Assembly (NCBI GenBank): GCA_023386885.1
Contig: JAEWIX010000078.1
Location: 1 to 51,898 of the forward strand
Source: Pseudomonadota bacterium
GTDB lineage: Bacteria; Pseudomonadota; Alphaproteobacteria; Rhizobiales; Xanthobacteraceae
Length of the DNA: 51,898 nt
Direction of reading: 5' to 3'
Shown here: in pieces, positions 43,421-51,898 of the stretch
Numbering within the stretch: the stretch's first letter is position 1
Layout: every line of letters begins with the position of its first letter
Made by a program: the position numbers and the translations under genes
The notes under the pieces: model-generated
What the model saw: only the letters and a program-made list of their open reading frames with translations
The model's database searches: none
What the model was told of the DNA's origin: nothing

Positions 43421-44790
43421 CCGCGAACCTTTTCGCCTTCATTTGCGGCCCACCATGGGCCAGGGTCGATAGGAGTTCCGTCCTTACGGAACTCAACGTA
43501 AAGAACGGGCCGGCTCACGCTGGTTGCGAGAATGGAAGCAATCCGGGATGTCGTTCCCATGGTCGCGATCGGCTCACCCGTCAATACAAACTGGCCGATA
43601 TTGACCGAAATGCGCTCCATCCCTGCGATCAACACATGATACCCGCCCCCGGCATTGAGGATCAAGAGTTGTCCATAGCTCCGGAACGGGCCGGCATAGA
43701 CAACCCAGCCATCACACGGTGTTGTGACTTGGGCGCCGGGGCGTGTCGCCAAAGAAATGCCCTTTTCGCTTCCTCCGGCCCCGTTGGAGCCGCCGTAGTC
43801 GCGGATTCGGGTGCCGTTAACCGGTAACGCCAGAAGCCCCTTGGCCGAGGCAAAGGCGATCGCCGGGCTGAGTCGGCCGGGATCCTTCAGGGCCGCGAGA
43901 TTGGGCTTGCCGCTCGCGGCCGCCGCGGCGGCTTTCTCGGTCGCTGCCTTTGCCGCCGCCGCTGCCTTCGCCGCGCTTTGCAGATCCTGCTCCATCTTGG
44001 CGATGAGGCTTTGCAGGTCGTCGACCTTGCGGGACAGTTCGAGCGCGCGCGCAGCTTCGGTCTGCATGTTCTGCTCGACCGCGCTTTGTTGTTTCTGTCG
44101 CTCATCGACCAGCGAGGCGAGGCGGGTCTGGTCGACCTGCAATCCGTCGCGGTCCACCGCCAGTTGATCGCGCTCGGCGGCGATGGTCTTGCGCAACGTC
44201 ACCAATTCGCTGAGGTCGGTAACGAGCTTGACGGAGCGCGCGCGCATCTCCGGCACCACCGCGCCCAGCATGATCGCGGTGCGCAGCGATTGCAGCGCAT
44301 CTTCCGGGCTCACTAGCAAAGCCGGTGGCGCGCGGCGGCCGGCGCGCTGCAACGCGGCCAGCACCTCGACGATCTCCGAGCGGCGCGATTGCAACGAGCC
44401 ACGGATTGTTTGTTCGCGGGTATCGAGATCGACGAGGCGGGATTCGGCGTCGGCGATGCGACCTTCGACGTTTCGCACCTTGGCCGCGATATCGATCAGC
44501 TCCTGATTGAGTTTGCTGCGATCCTGGCCGATGGCGGCGATTTCCGCCTTGAGCTTTTCCTGCAGCTCGGCGGCGTCTTTCTGCCGCTGCCGTGCGGCTT
44601 CAAGCTCCTGCGCGCGTTGCTTGATGTCGTCGGCGGAAGGCGCCGTCGTTGTGGCCGGTGTCGCAGCGGCGGGTATCGGAGCCGGGGTCTGCGCGGATGC
44701 GAGAGACAGCCATGCGCCATTGACGCCGGTCGCGAGGAGAATGGCGGTCAAGGCATGAAGCTGCAACGCGCGAAACGATTTTCGAATCAC
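43417..44790 (-). CDS. EnvC-like murein hydrolase activator
   Basis: A 457-residue exported protein. The signal peptide (LTAILLATGVNGAWLSLASA) is followed by long coiled coils (about 55-285) and a C-terminal LytM/M23 domain. The metal site looks broken: EKGISLATRPG occupies the place of the usual HxGxD motif, and only one His remains in YHVLIAGM. This is the EnvC situation, where the domain activates amidases instead of cutting itself. The start is uncertain: GTG 44790 puts the signal at the N-terminus, while ATG 44835 adds 15 polar residues. Coupled to ctpA. Confidence 0.9.
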   Translation of the reverse strand: MIRKSFRALQLHALTAILLATGVNGAWLSLASAQTPAPIPAAATPATTTAPSADDIKQRAQELEAARQRQKDAAELQEKLKAEIAAIGQDRSKLNQELIDIAAKVRNVEGRIADAESRLVDLDTREQTIRGSLQSRRSEIVEVLAALQRAGRRAPPALLVSPEDALQSLRTAIMLGAVVPEMRARSVKLVTDLSELVTLRKTIAAERDQLAVDRDGLQVDQTRLASLVDERQKQQSAVEQNMQTEAARALELSRKVDDLQSLIAKMEQDLQSAAKAAAAAKAATEKAAAAAASGKPNLAALKDPGRLSPAIAFASAKGLLALPVNGTRIRDYGGSNGAGGSEKGISLATRPGAQVTTPCDGWVVYAGPFRSYGQLLILNAGGGYHVLIAGMERISVNIGQFVLTGEPIATMGTTSRIASILATSVSRPVLYVEFRKDGTPIDPGPWWAANEGEKVRG

Positions 44791-44860
44791 GTCGCGCTCT
44801 GAACTATTGGACCGATCGCATTCATGACCTTGCATCAGGTTCGATCCAAATCATCGCGAT

Positions 44861-45343
44861 CTAGGCGCGGTGGTATGGGTGGCCCGCCAAAATGGTCGCG
44901 GCCCGATAGATTTGCTCCAGCAGCAGCACGCGAACCAACTGATGCGGCCAGGTGGCTCTGCCGAACGCCAGTCGGAGCTTGGCCTTGCGCTGCAATTCAG
45001 GCGAAAGTCCGTCCGCCCCACCAATTACGAAGATGGTGTTGGCGACCGATTCGTCCCGCCAGCGACCAAGATGCCGCGCGAAACTGGAACTGTCGATGCT
45101 TTCGCCGTGCTCGTCGAGCGTGACGAGAGCGGATTTCTCCGGCATCAGCGCCGCGATAGCGGCGGCTTCCTCCGCGATCCGGGTCGCGGCATCGCGTGCG
45201 CGGCTCTCGGGAATCTCGCGCACCTCGAGGCCGCGAAACCCCAGCTTGCGCCCGGCATCGTCGAACCGCACCGCGTAGCGATCCGCCAGTTCCCGTTCCG
45301 GCCCCTGCTTCAAGCGGCCGATTGCAATCACCATGATCCGCAT
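44861..45343 (-). CDS. rlmH: 23S rRNA pseudouridine-1915 N3-methyltransferase
   Basis: A 160-residue SPOUT methyltransferase that modifies helix 69 of 23S rRNA using S-adenosylmethionine. Landmarks are MRIMVIAIGRLKQGPERELADRY (first part MRIMVIAIGRLK), LVTLDEHGESIDSSSFA (about 73-89), the knotted FVIGGADGLSPEL (about 104-116), and the C-terminal WPHQLVRVLLLEQIYRA and GHPYHR. Length is normal. It sits downstream of rsfS, a widespread linkage of ribosome-related genes. Confidence 0.97.
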   Translation of the reverse strand: MRIMVIAIGRLKQGPERELADRYAVRFDDAGRKLGFRGLEVREIPESRARDAATRIAEEAAAIAALMPEKSALVTLDEHGESIDSSSFARHLGRWRDESVANTIFVIGGADGLSPELQRKAKLRLAFGRATWPHQLVRVLLLEQIYRAATILAGHPYHRA

Positions 45344-45450
45344 CGATGCGGCCTATCAGATTCCCGGCCGCAACCGAAACTGATATGTCGAACGAAACCT
45401 TCGCGCCAAACCGGCGGCGATCCGATCGTCATGGCCGACCGCACTCGCGA

Positions 45451-45819
45451 TCAGGCTTTCTTTGCCGCCGTCGCGCCTTTCGGACCTTGGGTCCACAACC
45501 GCTCCAGGTTGTAGAACTCGCGAACCTCAGGCCGGAAGACGTGGACGATGACATCCCCGGAATCGATCAGCACCCAATCGCAATTGGTCAGGCCTTCGAC
45601 ATGGATGTTGGGAATGCCACTGTCTTTCAGCGCCTTCACGACATTCTCCGCGATCGCGCCGACATGCCGGTTGGCCCGGCCGGTGGTCACGACCATGTAG
45701 TCCGACACGGAGGATTTGCCGCGCAGGTCGATACTGACAGTCTCTTCCGCCTTCATGTCGTCGAGGCGTGCGAGAATGATTTTCAGGGATTGCTCGACAT
45801 CAGGCCGCGCCTTCAACAC
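45451..45819 (-). CDS. rsfS: Ribosomal silencing factor RsfS
   Basis: A protein of at least 122 residues that binds ribosomal protein uL14 and blocks subunit joining when nutrients are scarce. Landmarks are LDDMKAEETVSIDLRGKSSV, SDYMVVTTGRANRHV, DWVLIDSGDVIVHVF and REFYNLERLW. The start is unclear: GTG 45819 is the first ATG/GTG/TTG of the frame and has no ribosome site. The frame stays open upstream, and a CTG at 45885 has AAAGGA at a good distance; it would give 144 residues. It lies between nadD and rlmH, the usual order. Confidence 0.92.
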   Translation of the reverse strand: MLKARPDVEQSLKIILARLDDMKAEETVSIDLRGKSSVSDYMVVTTGRANRHVGAIAENVVKALKDSGIPNIHVEGLTNCDWVLIDSGDVIVHVFRPEVREFYNLERLWTQGPKGATAAKKA

Positions 45820-46019
45820 CGCGGCGGGCGCTGACGATATCCGCTTCTTGGGCGAGGCGGATGAGGACAGGACAGATACGGTCAGGGACCATTTCCTTTC
45901 GCTGTGTCGGGCGGTCCGAATCTCGGATGCCCGGTTGACATACTACGCATGTGGGAGGGGTGGTTTCAATATTCCAGTCGTCGCACGCAATTGATTCCAG
46001 CCATGGTTTCCAGCTCCGG

Positions 46020-46676
46020 TTACTTCCATGTGCCGTCCGGGTTCCGCAGCTTGGTGGAGGACAGGCTGAGCTTCATGCCGGTCAGGAACACCCAGGCTGG
46101 CGGCGCGGCGTCCGCGAGTTGCCGCGCCTGATCCTCGGGTAGCCGGTCGCGCGCGAGCGCCAGCGCGGCGGGCGCGGCGAGGGCGCGGAAGCTCTGCGGC
46201 GGCCGGTCGATCACGGCAATCGGCACCTCCGCGGCGATGCGCTGCCAGTTATCCCAGCGATGGAATTGCGCGAGGTTGTCGGCGCCCATGATCCAGACGA
46301 AGCGCGCGCCCATACAGCGGCGGCGTAGATAGTTGATGGTATCGACAGTGTAGCGGGTGCCGATGACAGCTTCGAGACAACTGACGTCGATGCGCGGATG
46401 ATGTGCGATCTTGCGGGCGGCGGCGGCGCGGGCGGCGATGTCGTTCGTACCATAACCGTTCTTCAGCGGATTGCCGGGCGACACCAGCCACCAGACGCGA
46501 TCCAGTTGCAGCCGCTTCATCGCAAACAGGCTGATGGTACGATGCGCCTCATGCGGCGGATTGAACGAGCCGCCGAGCAACCCGATACGCATCCCGCTGG
46601 TGTGATACGGAATAGCTTGCGACGGCGCGATGGATTGCTCTCGCAATTCAGTCTCCGCGCACCGGCTGGGAAGCAT
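46020..46676 (-). CDS. nadD: Nicotinate-mononucleotide adenylyltransferase
   Basis: A 218-residue enzyme that makes deamido-NAD from NaMN and ATP. The nucleotide-binding GLLGGSFNPPHEAH (about 32-45) contains the HxGH-like motif in the form PPHEAH, and LSSTKLR near the C-terminus is the second phosphate motif. WWLVSPGNPLK is also typical. ATG 46676 touches the proA stop directly (TGA then ATG), which suggests coupling; an internal ATG 28 codons in (MRIGLLGG) is the start of the conserved part and could be the true one. Confidence 0.94.
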   Translation of the reverse strand: MLPSRCAETELREQSIAPSQAIPYHTSGMRIGLLGGSFNPPHEAHRTISLFAMKRLQLDRVWWLVSPGNPLKNGYGTNDIAARAAAARKIAHHPRIDVSCLEAVIGTRYTVDTINYLRRRCMGARFVWIMGADNLAQFHRWDNWQRIAAEVPIAVIDRPPQSFRALAAPAALALARDRLPEDQARQLADAAPPAWVFLTGMKLSLSSTKLRNPDGTWK

Positions 46677-47969
46677 TCACGGCCGCGTCTGTCCGTTGCC
46701 GTGAACGCGATACTTGAATGTCGTCAGTTGCTCGGCGCCGACCGGGCCGCGCGCGTGGAATTTGCCGGTGGCGATGCCGATCTCCGCGCCGAAGCCGAAT
46801 TCGCCGCCGTCGGCAAACTGCGTCGAGGCGTTGTGCAGCACGATCGCGGCATCGACCTCGTTGAGGAATTTCGAGGCCGCCGCCGCATCCTCGGTGACGA
46901 TCGCTTCGGTATGATGCGAGCCATGCTTTCCGATATGCGCGATGGCGTCGTCGATGTTGTCGACGATCTTGGCGGCGATGATGGCGTCCTCGTATTCGGT
47001 GTCCCAGTCAGCGTCGGTCGCGGGTTTGACGCGCGTATCGATTTGTTGAAGCGCAGCGTCACCACGGACTTCGCAGCCGGACTCGAGCAACATCTCCACC
47101 AGCGGCTTGAGATGCGTCGGTGAAGCGGCGCGCTCGATCAGCAGCGTCTCGGCTGCGCCGCAGACGCCGGGGCGGCGCATCTTGGCGTTGAGCACGATGG
47201 ATTTCGCCATGTCGAGTTTCGCGGCATGATCGACATAGACGTGATTGATGCCTTCGAGATGCGCGAACACCGGCACGCGCGCTTCCGCTTCGACGCGCGC
47301 GACCAAACTCTTGCCACCGCGCGGCACGATCAGATCGATGCCGCCGTTCAACCCGGTAAGTAACAGCCCGACGGCCGCGCGGTCGCGCGTCGGTACCAAT
47401 GCGATTGCGGCCTCAGGCAAACCGGCCTCGCGCAGACCTTGCACGAGGCACGCATGGATCGCGCGGCACGAGCGAAAACTGTCGGAGCCGCCGCGCAGGA
47501 TCACCGCGTTGCCGGACTTGAGACACAACGCGCCGGCGTCGGCGCAGACATTAGGACGGCTCTCGAAGATCACTGCAATAACGCCGAGCGGTACGCGCAC
47601 GCGCTCGATGGTCATGCCGTTGGGGCGTTGCCAGCGCTCGGTGACGGCGCCGACCGGATCGGTGATGTCGCGAACGACGGCGAGGCCATCGGCCATCGCG
47701 GCGACGCGCGCTTCGGTCAAGGTGAGACGATCGACGAACGCGGACGTCGCGCCGCTCGCGCACGCTTCCGCGACGTCTTCGGCGTTGGCCTTGAGGATGG
47801 AGGCCGCATTGGCGCGGATCGCCGCTTCCATCGCTTTCAGCGCACGGTTCTTCTGCTCGGCCGGCGCGAGCGCCAGCACCTTGGCGGCGGCGCGCGCGTC
47901 GTGCGCGAGCCGGGTCATCAGGGCGGCGAGGTCGCTGTCGTTGTCGACGGCTTTCAGAGGGGTGGTCAT
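46677..47969 (-). CDS. proA: Gamma-glutamyl phosphate reductase
   Basis: The second step of proline synthesis: reduces gamma-glutamyl phosphate to glutamate semialdehyde with NADPH. The 430-residue protein has the aldehyde-dehydrogenase fold, with RVPLGVIAVIFESRPNVCAD (about 119-138), GNAVILRGGSDSFRSC, and the catalytic Cys in RRPGVCGAAETLL (about 266-278). ATG 47969 is the only good start. Upstream, 176 bases separate it from proB, more than in most relatives, with a hairpin in the gap. Confidence 0.97.
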   Translation of the reverse strand: MTTPLKAVDNDSDLAALMTRLAHDARAAAKVLALAPAEQKNRALKAMEAAIRANAASILKANAEDVAEACASGATSAFVDRLTLTEARVAAMADGLAVVRDITDPVGAVTERWQRPNGMTIERVRVPLGVIAVIFESRPNVCADAGALCLKSGNAVILRGGSDSFRSCRAIHACLVQGLREAGLPEAAIALVPTRDRAAVGLLLTGLNGGIDLIVPRGGKSLVARVEAEARVPVFAHLEGINHVYVDHAAKLDMAKSIVLNAKMRRPGVCGAAETLLIERAASPTHLKPLVEMLLESGCEVRGDAALQQIDTRVKPATDADWDTEYEDAIIAAKIVDNIDDAIAHIGKHGSHHTEAIVTEDAAAASKFLNEVDAAIVLHNASTQFADGGEFGFGAEIGIATGKFHARGPVGAEQLTTFKYRVHGNGQTRP

Positions 47970-48009
47970 GTCGGTTCCACGGTTCGTTATGGCTCAACTA
48001 GCACAGCTA

Positions 48010-48032
48010 TCCCCGGTCCGCGAGGCCGGGGA
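48010..48032. repeat. Hairpin in the proB-proA gap
   Basis: TCCCCGG-N9-CCGGGGA, a perfect 7-bp stem, lies about 40 bases before proA. No T-tract follows on the minus strand, so it may be a repeat remnant or an mRNA-processing hairpin rather than a terminator. Confidence 0.5.
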
Positions 48033-48145
48033 CAGGCCTTGGGATTCTTGCGGCCATACGGTGGCCGATCGGTGGTGCGAATGTGTTGACGCCAAACGGC
48101 CCGCGCAAGGCGGTTTCGGCCTGTCCGTCGGGTGATCTGGGACGC

Positions 48146-49276
48146 TTACGCCGGGCCGACACCCACCACCAGGTCGTCGCGATGGATCATCTCGGCGCGG
48201 CCGTGCACGCCGAGGATGCGCGCGGCTTCCGACGACGAGTGCCCCTTGATCCGGTCGGCGTTCTCGGCGTCATAGGCGACGAGGCCGCGGCCGACCTCGT
48301 GGGTGTCGGGGCCGCGCACCACCACGGCGTCGCCGCGCGCGAACTGTCCTTCGACGCGGATCACGCCGGCCGGCAGCAGGCTGGCGCCGCCGCGCAGCGC
48401 GGTGACGGCGCCGGCGTCGATGATCAGCGTCCCTTTCGGCTCCAGCGATCCGGCGATCCAGCGTTTTCGCGCGGTGACGGGATTGGCCGGCGTCAGGAAC
48501 CAGGTGCAGCGGCCGCCGTCGGCAATGGCCTGCAACGGATGCGCGATCTTGCCGGAGGCGATCAGCATATGCGTGCCGGCGGTGGTGGCGATCTTGGCCG
48601 CCTCGATCTTGGTGGTCATGCCGCCGCGCGACAGTTCGGATTCCGCCGCGCCCGCCATTGCCTCAATCTCGGCCGATACTGACTCCACCACCGGGATCAG
48701 TTTCGCGTTCGGGTTGGCGCCGGGCGGTGCGTCGTAGAGGCCGTCGATGTCCGACAGCAGGATCAGCAGGTCGGCGCTGGCCATGGTGGCGACGCGCGCG
48801 GCGAGGCGATCGTTGTCGCCGTAGCGGATTTCGTTGGTGGCGACGGTGTCGTTCTCGTTGATGACGGGAATGGCACGCCACTCCAGCAATTTCGCAATCG
48901 TCGAGCGGGCGTTGAGGTAGCGGCGGCGCCCCTCGGTGTCCTGCAAGGTAACGAGAATCTGTCCGGCATCGATGCCGTGAGCGGCCAGCACCTTTGACCA
49001 CAGCCGCGCCAGCGCGATCTGGCCGACGGCGGCCGCGCCCTGGCTCTCTTCCAACTTCAGCGGGCCGCGCGGCAATTTCAGTTTGGAGCGGCCGAGCGCG
49101 ATGGAGCCGGACGACACCACCAGAATGTCGCGGCCCTCGGCGTGCAGCCTGGCGAGATCGGCGGCGAGCGCTTCCAGCCACGCTTCCTTCACGACGCCGG
49201 CGGCCGCGTCGATCAGCAAGGACGAGCCGACCTTGACGACGATGCGGCGGAAATTTTTCAGCTCGGGGCGAGTCAT
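48146..49276 (-). CDS. proB: Glutamate 5-kinase
   Basis: The first step of proline synthesis, 376 residues. The amino-acid kinase domain carries RIVVKVGSSLL (about 11-21), LVVSSGSIALGRSKL, VINENDTVATNEIRYGDND (about 142-160) and LSRGGMTTKIEAA; a C-terminal PUA domain (about 280-370) follows, as in most bacterial enzymes, where proline exerts feedback on the kinase part. ATG 49276 marks the conserved start; the 26 upstream codons are not family-like. It is divergent from the antiporter gene. Confidence 0.97.
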   Translation of the reverse strand: MTRPELKNFRRIVVKVGSSLLIDAAAGVVKEAWLEALAADLARLHAEGRDILVVSSGSIALGRSKLKLPRGPLKLEESQGAAAVGQIALARLWSKVLAAHGIDAGQILVTLQDTEGRRRYLNARSTIAKLLEWRAIPVINENDTVATNEIRYGDNDRLAARVATMASADLLILLSDIDGLYDAPPGANPNAKLIPVVESVSAEIEAMAGAAESELSRGGMTTKIEAAKIATTAGTHMLIASGKIAHPLQAIADGGRCTWFLTPANPVTARKRWIAGSLEPKGTLIIDAGAVTALRGGASLLPAGVIRVEGQFARGDAVVVRGPDTHEVGRGLVAYDAENADRIKGHSSSEAARILGVHGRAEMIHRDDLVVGVGPA

Positions 49277-49574
49277 GACGGTAATCGGTGACGGAGATGC
49301 GTGGGGACGGAGCCGTTCAATGTTCTCTCGCGGCGATTTCGTCAAGGGAACCACGACGCGAGGCGGTGCAATTCGGACATTTGCCGATCGTTTTAATGAA
49401 AGTTCGCACGCCTTCGGGCGTCAGGGCCGTGAACCCGGTCGATGCAACAGATCGGCCGTCGCTTTTCGATCCCGATCGCCTTAAACATAGAAGTGGATGG
49501 CGTTGCGCGCGCCGGCGGACGGCGTGAGGGTTCCCCCGACCGCCTGCCTGTTGCGGTTGGGGAGGAGTTCGAGG

Positions 49575-51851
49575 ATGCAGGTCAAGTCGCCCGGTGTCCG
49601 CTTCTGGGGAAGCGTCCTGTTGGGCGGGTTGGCGGCGCAGCTTGCATTCCCCACGCTTGCGGACGCCGCCGGCAACGGTGCGGGGCATCCCTCGGAAACG
49701 ATCTTCATCCTGCAGATCATCCTGCTGATCGCCGTCGGCCGCGGGCTCGGCGAAATCATGCAGCGCCTCGGTCAGCCGTCGGTGATGGGCGAACTGCTGG
49801 CGGGCATCGTGCTCGGACCGTCGATCTTCGGCGCGTTCTGGCCGGACGCGCAGCACGCGATCTTTCCGAACAGTCCCGAGCAGAAGGCGCTGATCAACGG
49901 CATCGCGCAGGTCGGCGTACTGTTGCTGCTGCTGCTGACCGGCATGGAGACCGATACCAAGCTGGTCCGCAAGGTCGGCAAGGCCGCGTTCGCCATTTCC
50001 ATCGCGGGCATCGTGGTGCCGTTCGCTTGCGGCTTCACGCTCGGCCAGTTTCTCCCCGAAAGCCTGCTGCCGCATCCGGAACAACGGCTGGTGGCCTCGC
50101 TGTTTCTCGGCACCGCGCTGTCGATCTCGTCGGTGAAGATCGTCGCGGTGGTGGTGCGCGAGATGCACTTCATGCGGCGCAATGTCGGCCAGATCATTGT
50201 CGCCACCGCGGTCATCGACGACACCATCGGATGGGTAATCATCGCGGTGATCTTCAGCCTCGCCTCGCGCGGCCAGCTCGACATGATGTCGGTGGCGCAG
50301 GCGGTGGTGGGCACGCTGGCCTTCCTTGCCGTCTCCTTCACCATCGGCCGCCGTCTGGTGTTCAAGCTGATCCGCTGGGCCAACGACACACTGGTCAGTT
50401 CGGCGGCGGTGATTACCGTGATCCTGCTGCTGATGAGTTGCATGGCGCTGATCACGCACTGGATCGGCGTGCATACGGTGCTCGGCGCGTTCGTCGCCGG
50501 CGTGCTCGTCGGCGAATCGCCGATCCTCACCAAGCAGATCGACGAGCGGCTGCGCGGACTGATCACCAGCCTGTTCATGCCGATCTTCTTCGGCCTGGCA
50601 GGGTTGAGCGCCGACCTGTCGGTGCTGACGGACCCGAGACTGCTGATGCTTACCGCGTTGCTGGTGCTGATCGCCAGCATCGGAAAGTTCGGCGGCGCGT
50701 TCGTCGGCGGCGCGATGGGCGGGTTGAACCGTCGCGAATCCTTCGCGCTCGCCAGCGGCATGAACGCGCGCGGCTCGACCGAGGTGATCATCGCCACCAT
50801 CGGGTTGTCGATGGGTGTGCTGAGCCAGAACCTGTTCACGATGATCGTCACCATGGCGATCGTCACCACGATGGCGATGCCGCCGATGCTGCGCGCGGCG
50901 CTGTCGCGGCTGCCGCTGGAGAAGGACGAGAAGGAGCGGCTCGAGCGCGAGGAGTACGAGGAGAAGGGATTCGTCGCCAACCTCGAGCGGTTGCTGCTTG
51001 CGGTGGACGAAAGCCCCAATGCGAAGTTTGCCTCGCGCATCGCCGGTCTGCTGGCCGGGGCGCGCGGCGTTCCCATCACCGTGCTGCATCTGGGGCCGCA
51101 GGCCAAGGTGCAGGAAAAGCGGCGCGACGACGAGGAGAGCCACGAGTCGACGGTGAAGAACGCGGCGAAAGTCAGCGCCGAGGTCGAGAAGGAAGACGGC
51201 GAAGAGGTGCGCGAGATCGACGTCACCACGCGCTCGCGGCAGAAGAAGGCGGTCGATGCCGTGGTCGATGAAGCCCGCAAGGGGTTCGATCTTCTGGTGG
51301 TGGGGATGGACAAGGTGGTGGGCTCGGGCGGCGGCTTCGACCGCAATGTCGAGATCGTGACGACGGGATTCGACGGGCCGCTGGCGGTGGTCGCGGCGAA
51401 GGGTCATCACCTCACCAAGCCCGACAGCGACGGATTGAAAATCCTGGTGCCGGTGTCGGGCAGCGGCGTATCGCGGCGCGGGGCCGAGGTGGCGGTGGCG
51501 CTGGCGCGCAGCAGCAACCATCCGCTGCGGGTGATCTACGTGACGACGACGCGCGACAAGGGGCGGCGCCGCCGCAATGTCAGCGTGTCACTGTTCGAGG
51601 AGGAGGCGATCCTCAAGGAAACCATCGCACTCGCGGCGCGTTACGACGTCGAGGTGGTCACCACGTTGCGCACCAACACCGCGCCGGAAGCGGCGATCCT
51701 GCAGGAGATGCGCGGCAGCAACATCGATCTCGTGGTGATGGGTGTCGATCGCATCGAGGGCGATACGCTCAACTTCGGCGGCGTTGCCGCCGAAGTGCTG
51801 CGGGAGTCGCAAGGTTCGGTGCTGCTGGTCTCCAACGGCGAGACGAAGTGA
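49575..51851 (+). CDS. Cation/proton antiporter with C-terminal USP-like domains
   Basis: A 758-residue CPA2/KefB-type antiporter. After a signal-like first helix it has about 12 membrane helices (to about 450), with GQPSVMGELLAGIVLGPSIFG (first part GQPSVMGELLAGIVLGP), the ion-site region ATAVIDDTIGWVI (Asp-Asp) and GMNARGSTEVIIATIGLS. Two cytosolic universal-stress-like halves follow (about 475-620 and 640-758), GFDLLVVGMDKVVG and IDLVVMGVDRIEGDT being their ATP-loop-like ends. A highly charged insert (about 515-555) lies in the first half. ATG 49575 has GGAGGAG upstream. The ion is unknown (K or Na). Confidence 0.9.
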   Translation: MQVKSPGVRFWGSVLLGGLAAQLAFPTLADAAGNGAGHPSETIFILQIILLIAVGRGLGEIMQRLGQPSVMGELLAGIVLGPSIFGAFWPDAQHAIFPNSPEQKALINGIAQVGVLLLLLLTGMETDTKLVRKVGKAAFAISIAGIVVPFACGFTLGQFLPESLLPHPEQRLVASLFLGTALSISSVKIVAVVVREMHFMRRNVGQIIVATAVIDDTIGWVIIAVIFSLASRGQLDMMSVAQAVVGTLAFLAVSFTIGRRLVFKLIRWANDTLVSSAAVITVILLLMSCMALITHWIGVHTVLGAFVAGVLVGESPILTKQIDERLRGLITSLFMPIFFGLAGLSADLSVLTDPRLLMLTALLVLIASIGKFGGAFVGGAMGGLNRRESFALASGMNARGSTEVIIATIGLSMGVLSQNLFTMIVTMAIVTTMAMPPMLRAALSRLPLEKDEKERLEREEYEEKGFVANLERLLLAVDESPNAKFASRIAGLLAGARGVPITVLHLGPQAKVQEKRRDDEESHESTVKNAAKVSAEVEKEDGEEVREIDVTTRSRQKKAVDAVVDEARKGFDLLVVGMDKVVGSGGGFDRNVEIVTTGFDGPLAVVAAKGHHLTKPDSDGLKILVPVSGSGVSRRGAEVAVALARSSNHPLRVIYVTTTRDKGRRRRNVSVSLFEEEAILKETIALAARYDVEVVTTLRTNTAPEAAILQEMRGSNIDLVVMGVDRIEGDTLNFGGVAAEVLRESQGSVLLVSNGETK

Positions 51852-51898
51852 TGATGCGGCGGTGTGTCGAGTTGCTAGTTGACGCGGCTGTGTCACCC

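Overview
The window is GC-rich chromosomal DNA of an alphaproteobacterium, most likely a member of the Bradyrhizobium / Rhodopseudomonas / Afipia / Nitrobacter group. This is inferred from the gene content and order (gyrB, recF, dnaN, dnaA and rpsT together; envC-ctpA-yibQ-like-rppH downstream of nadD-rsfS-rlmH), from a DUF3551-type small secreted protein, and from palindromic repeats with GTCAT...ATGAC ends. I see no phage, insertion sequence, CRISPR array, tRNA or rRNA. Most of the window is ordinary core genome, and I do not claim a new defence or mobile system.

Layout. Positions 1-13400 hold accessory metabolism: a lipoprotein, a PaaI-type thioesterase, a crotonase-family protein, a long-form purC, a pirin, a DUF4336 protein, a DUF1330 protein, an MmgE/PrpD protein, a DsbA-like isomerase, a FUSC-type membrane protein, a CHAD protein, an acyl-CoA ligase coupled to an unknown gene, and MgtC. 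Positions 13509-22069 are the replication block, all on the minus strand: gyrB, recF, dnaN, dnaA, then a 1.3 kb AT-richer gap with a DnaA-box pair, then rpsT. Positions 22429-32496 carry msrA, a polysaccharide-export lipoprotein, a dienelactone hydrolase, an IorAB-type molybdenum hydroxylase, an HD-GYP protein, an acyl-CoA synthetase, a VOC protein and a DUF3551 protein.

Positions 32676-39511 hold a chemotaxis receptor and a probable stress module: DUF3175, an MFS transporter with otsB, and otsA. Intergenic DNA in front of all three transcription units carries GGAAC-N16-(C/G)GTT, the promoter type of the alphaproteobacterial general stress sigma factor EcfG. Positions 39562-49276 hold a long minus-strand housekeeping series: proB, proA, nadD, rsfS, rlmH, envC-like, ctpA, a YibQ-like deacetylase and two tandem RppH-type Nudix hydrolases. 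The window ends with a cation/proton antiporter that carries cytosolic USP-like domains.

The observations most worth following are the back-to-back stress promoters and the otsA promoter, the 24-bp inverted repeat with an embedded DnaA G-box in the gyrB leader, and the candidate replication or DnaA-control region between dnaA and rpsT.
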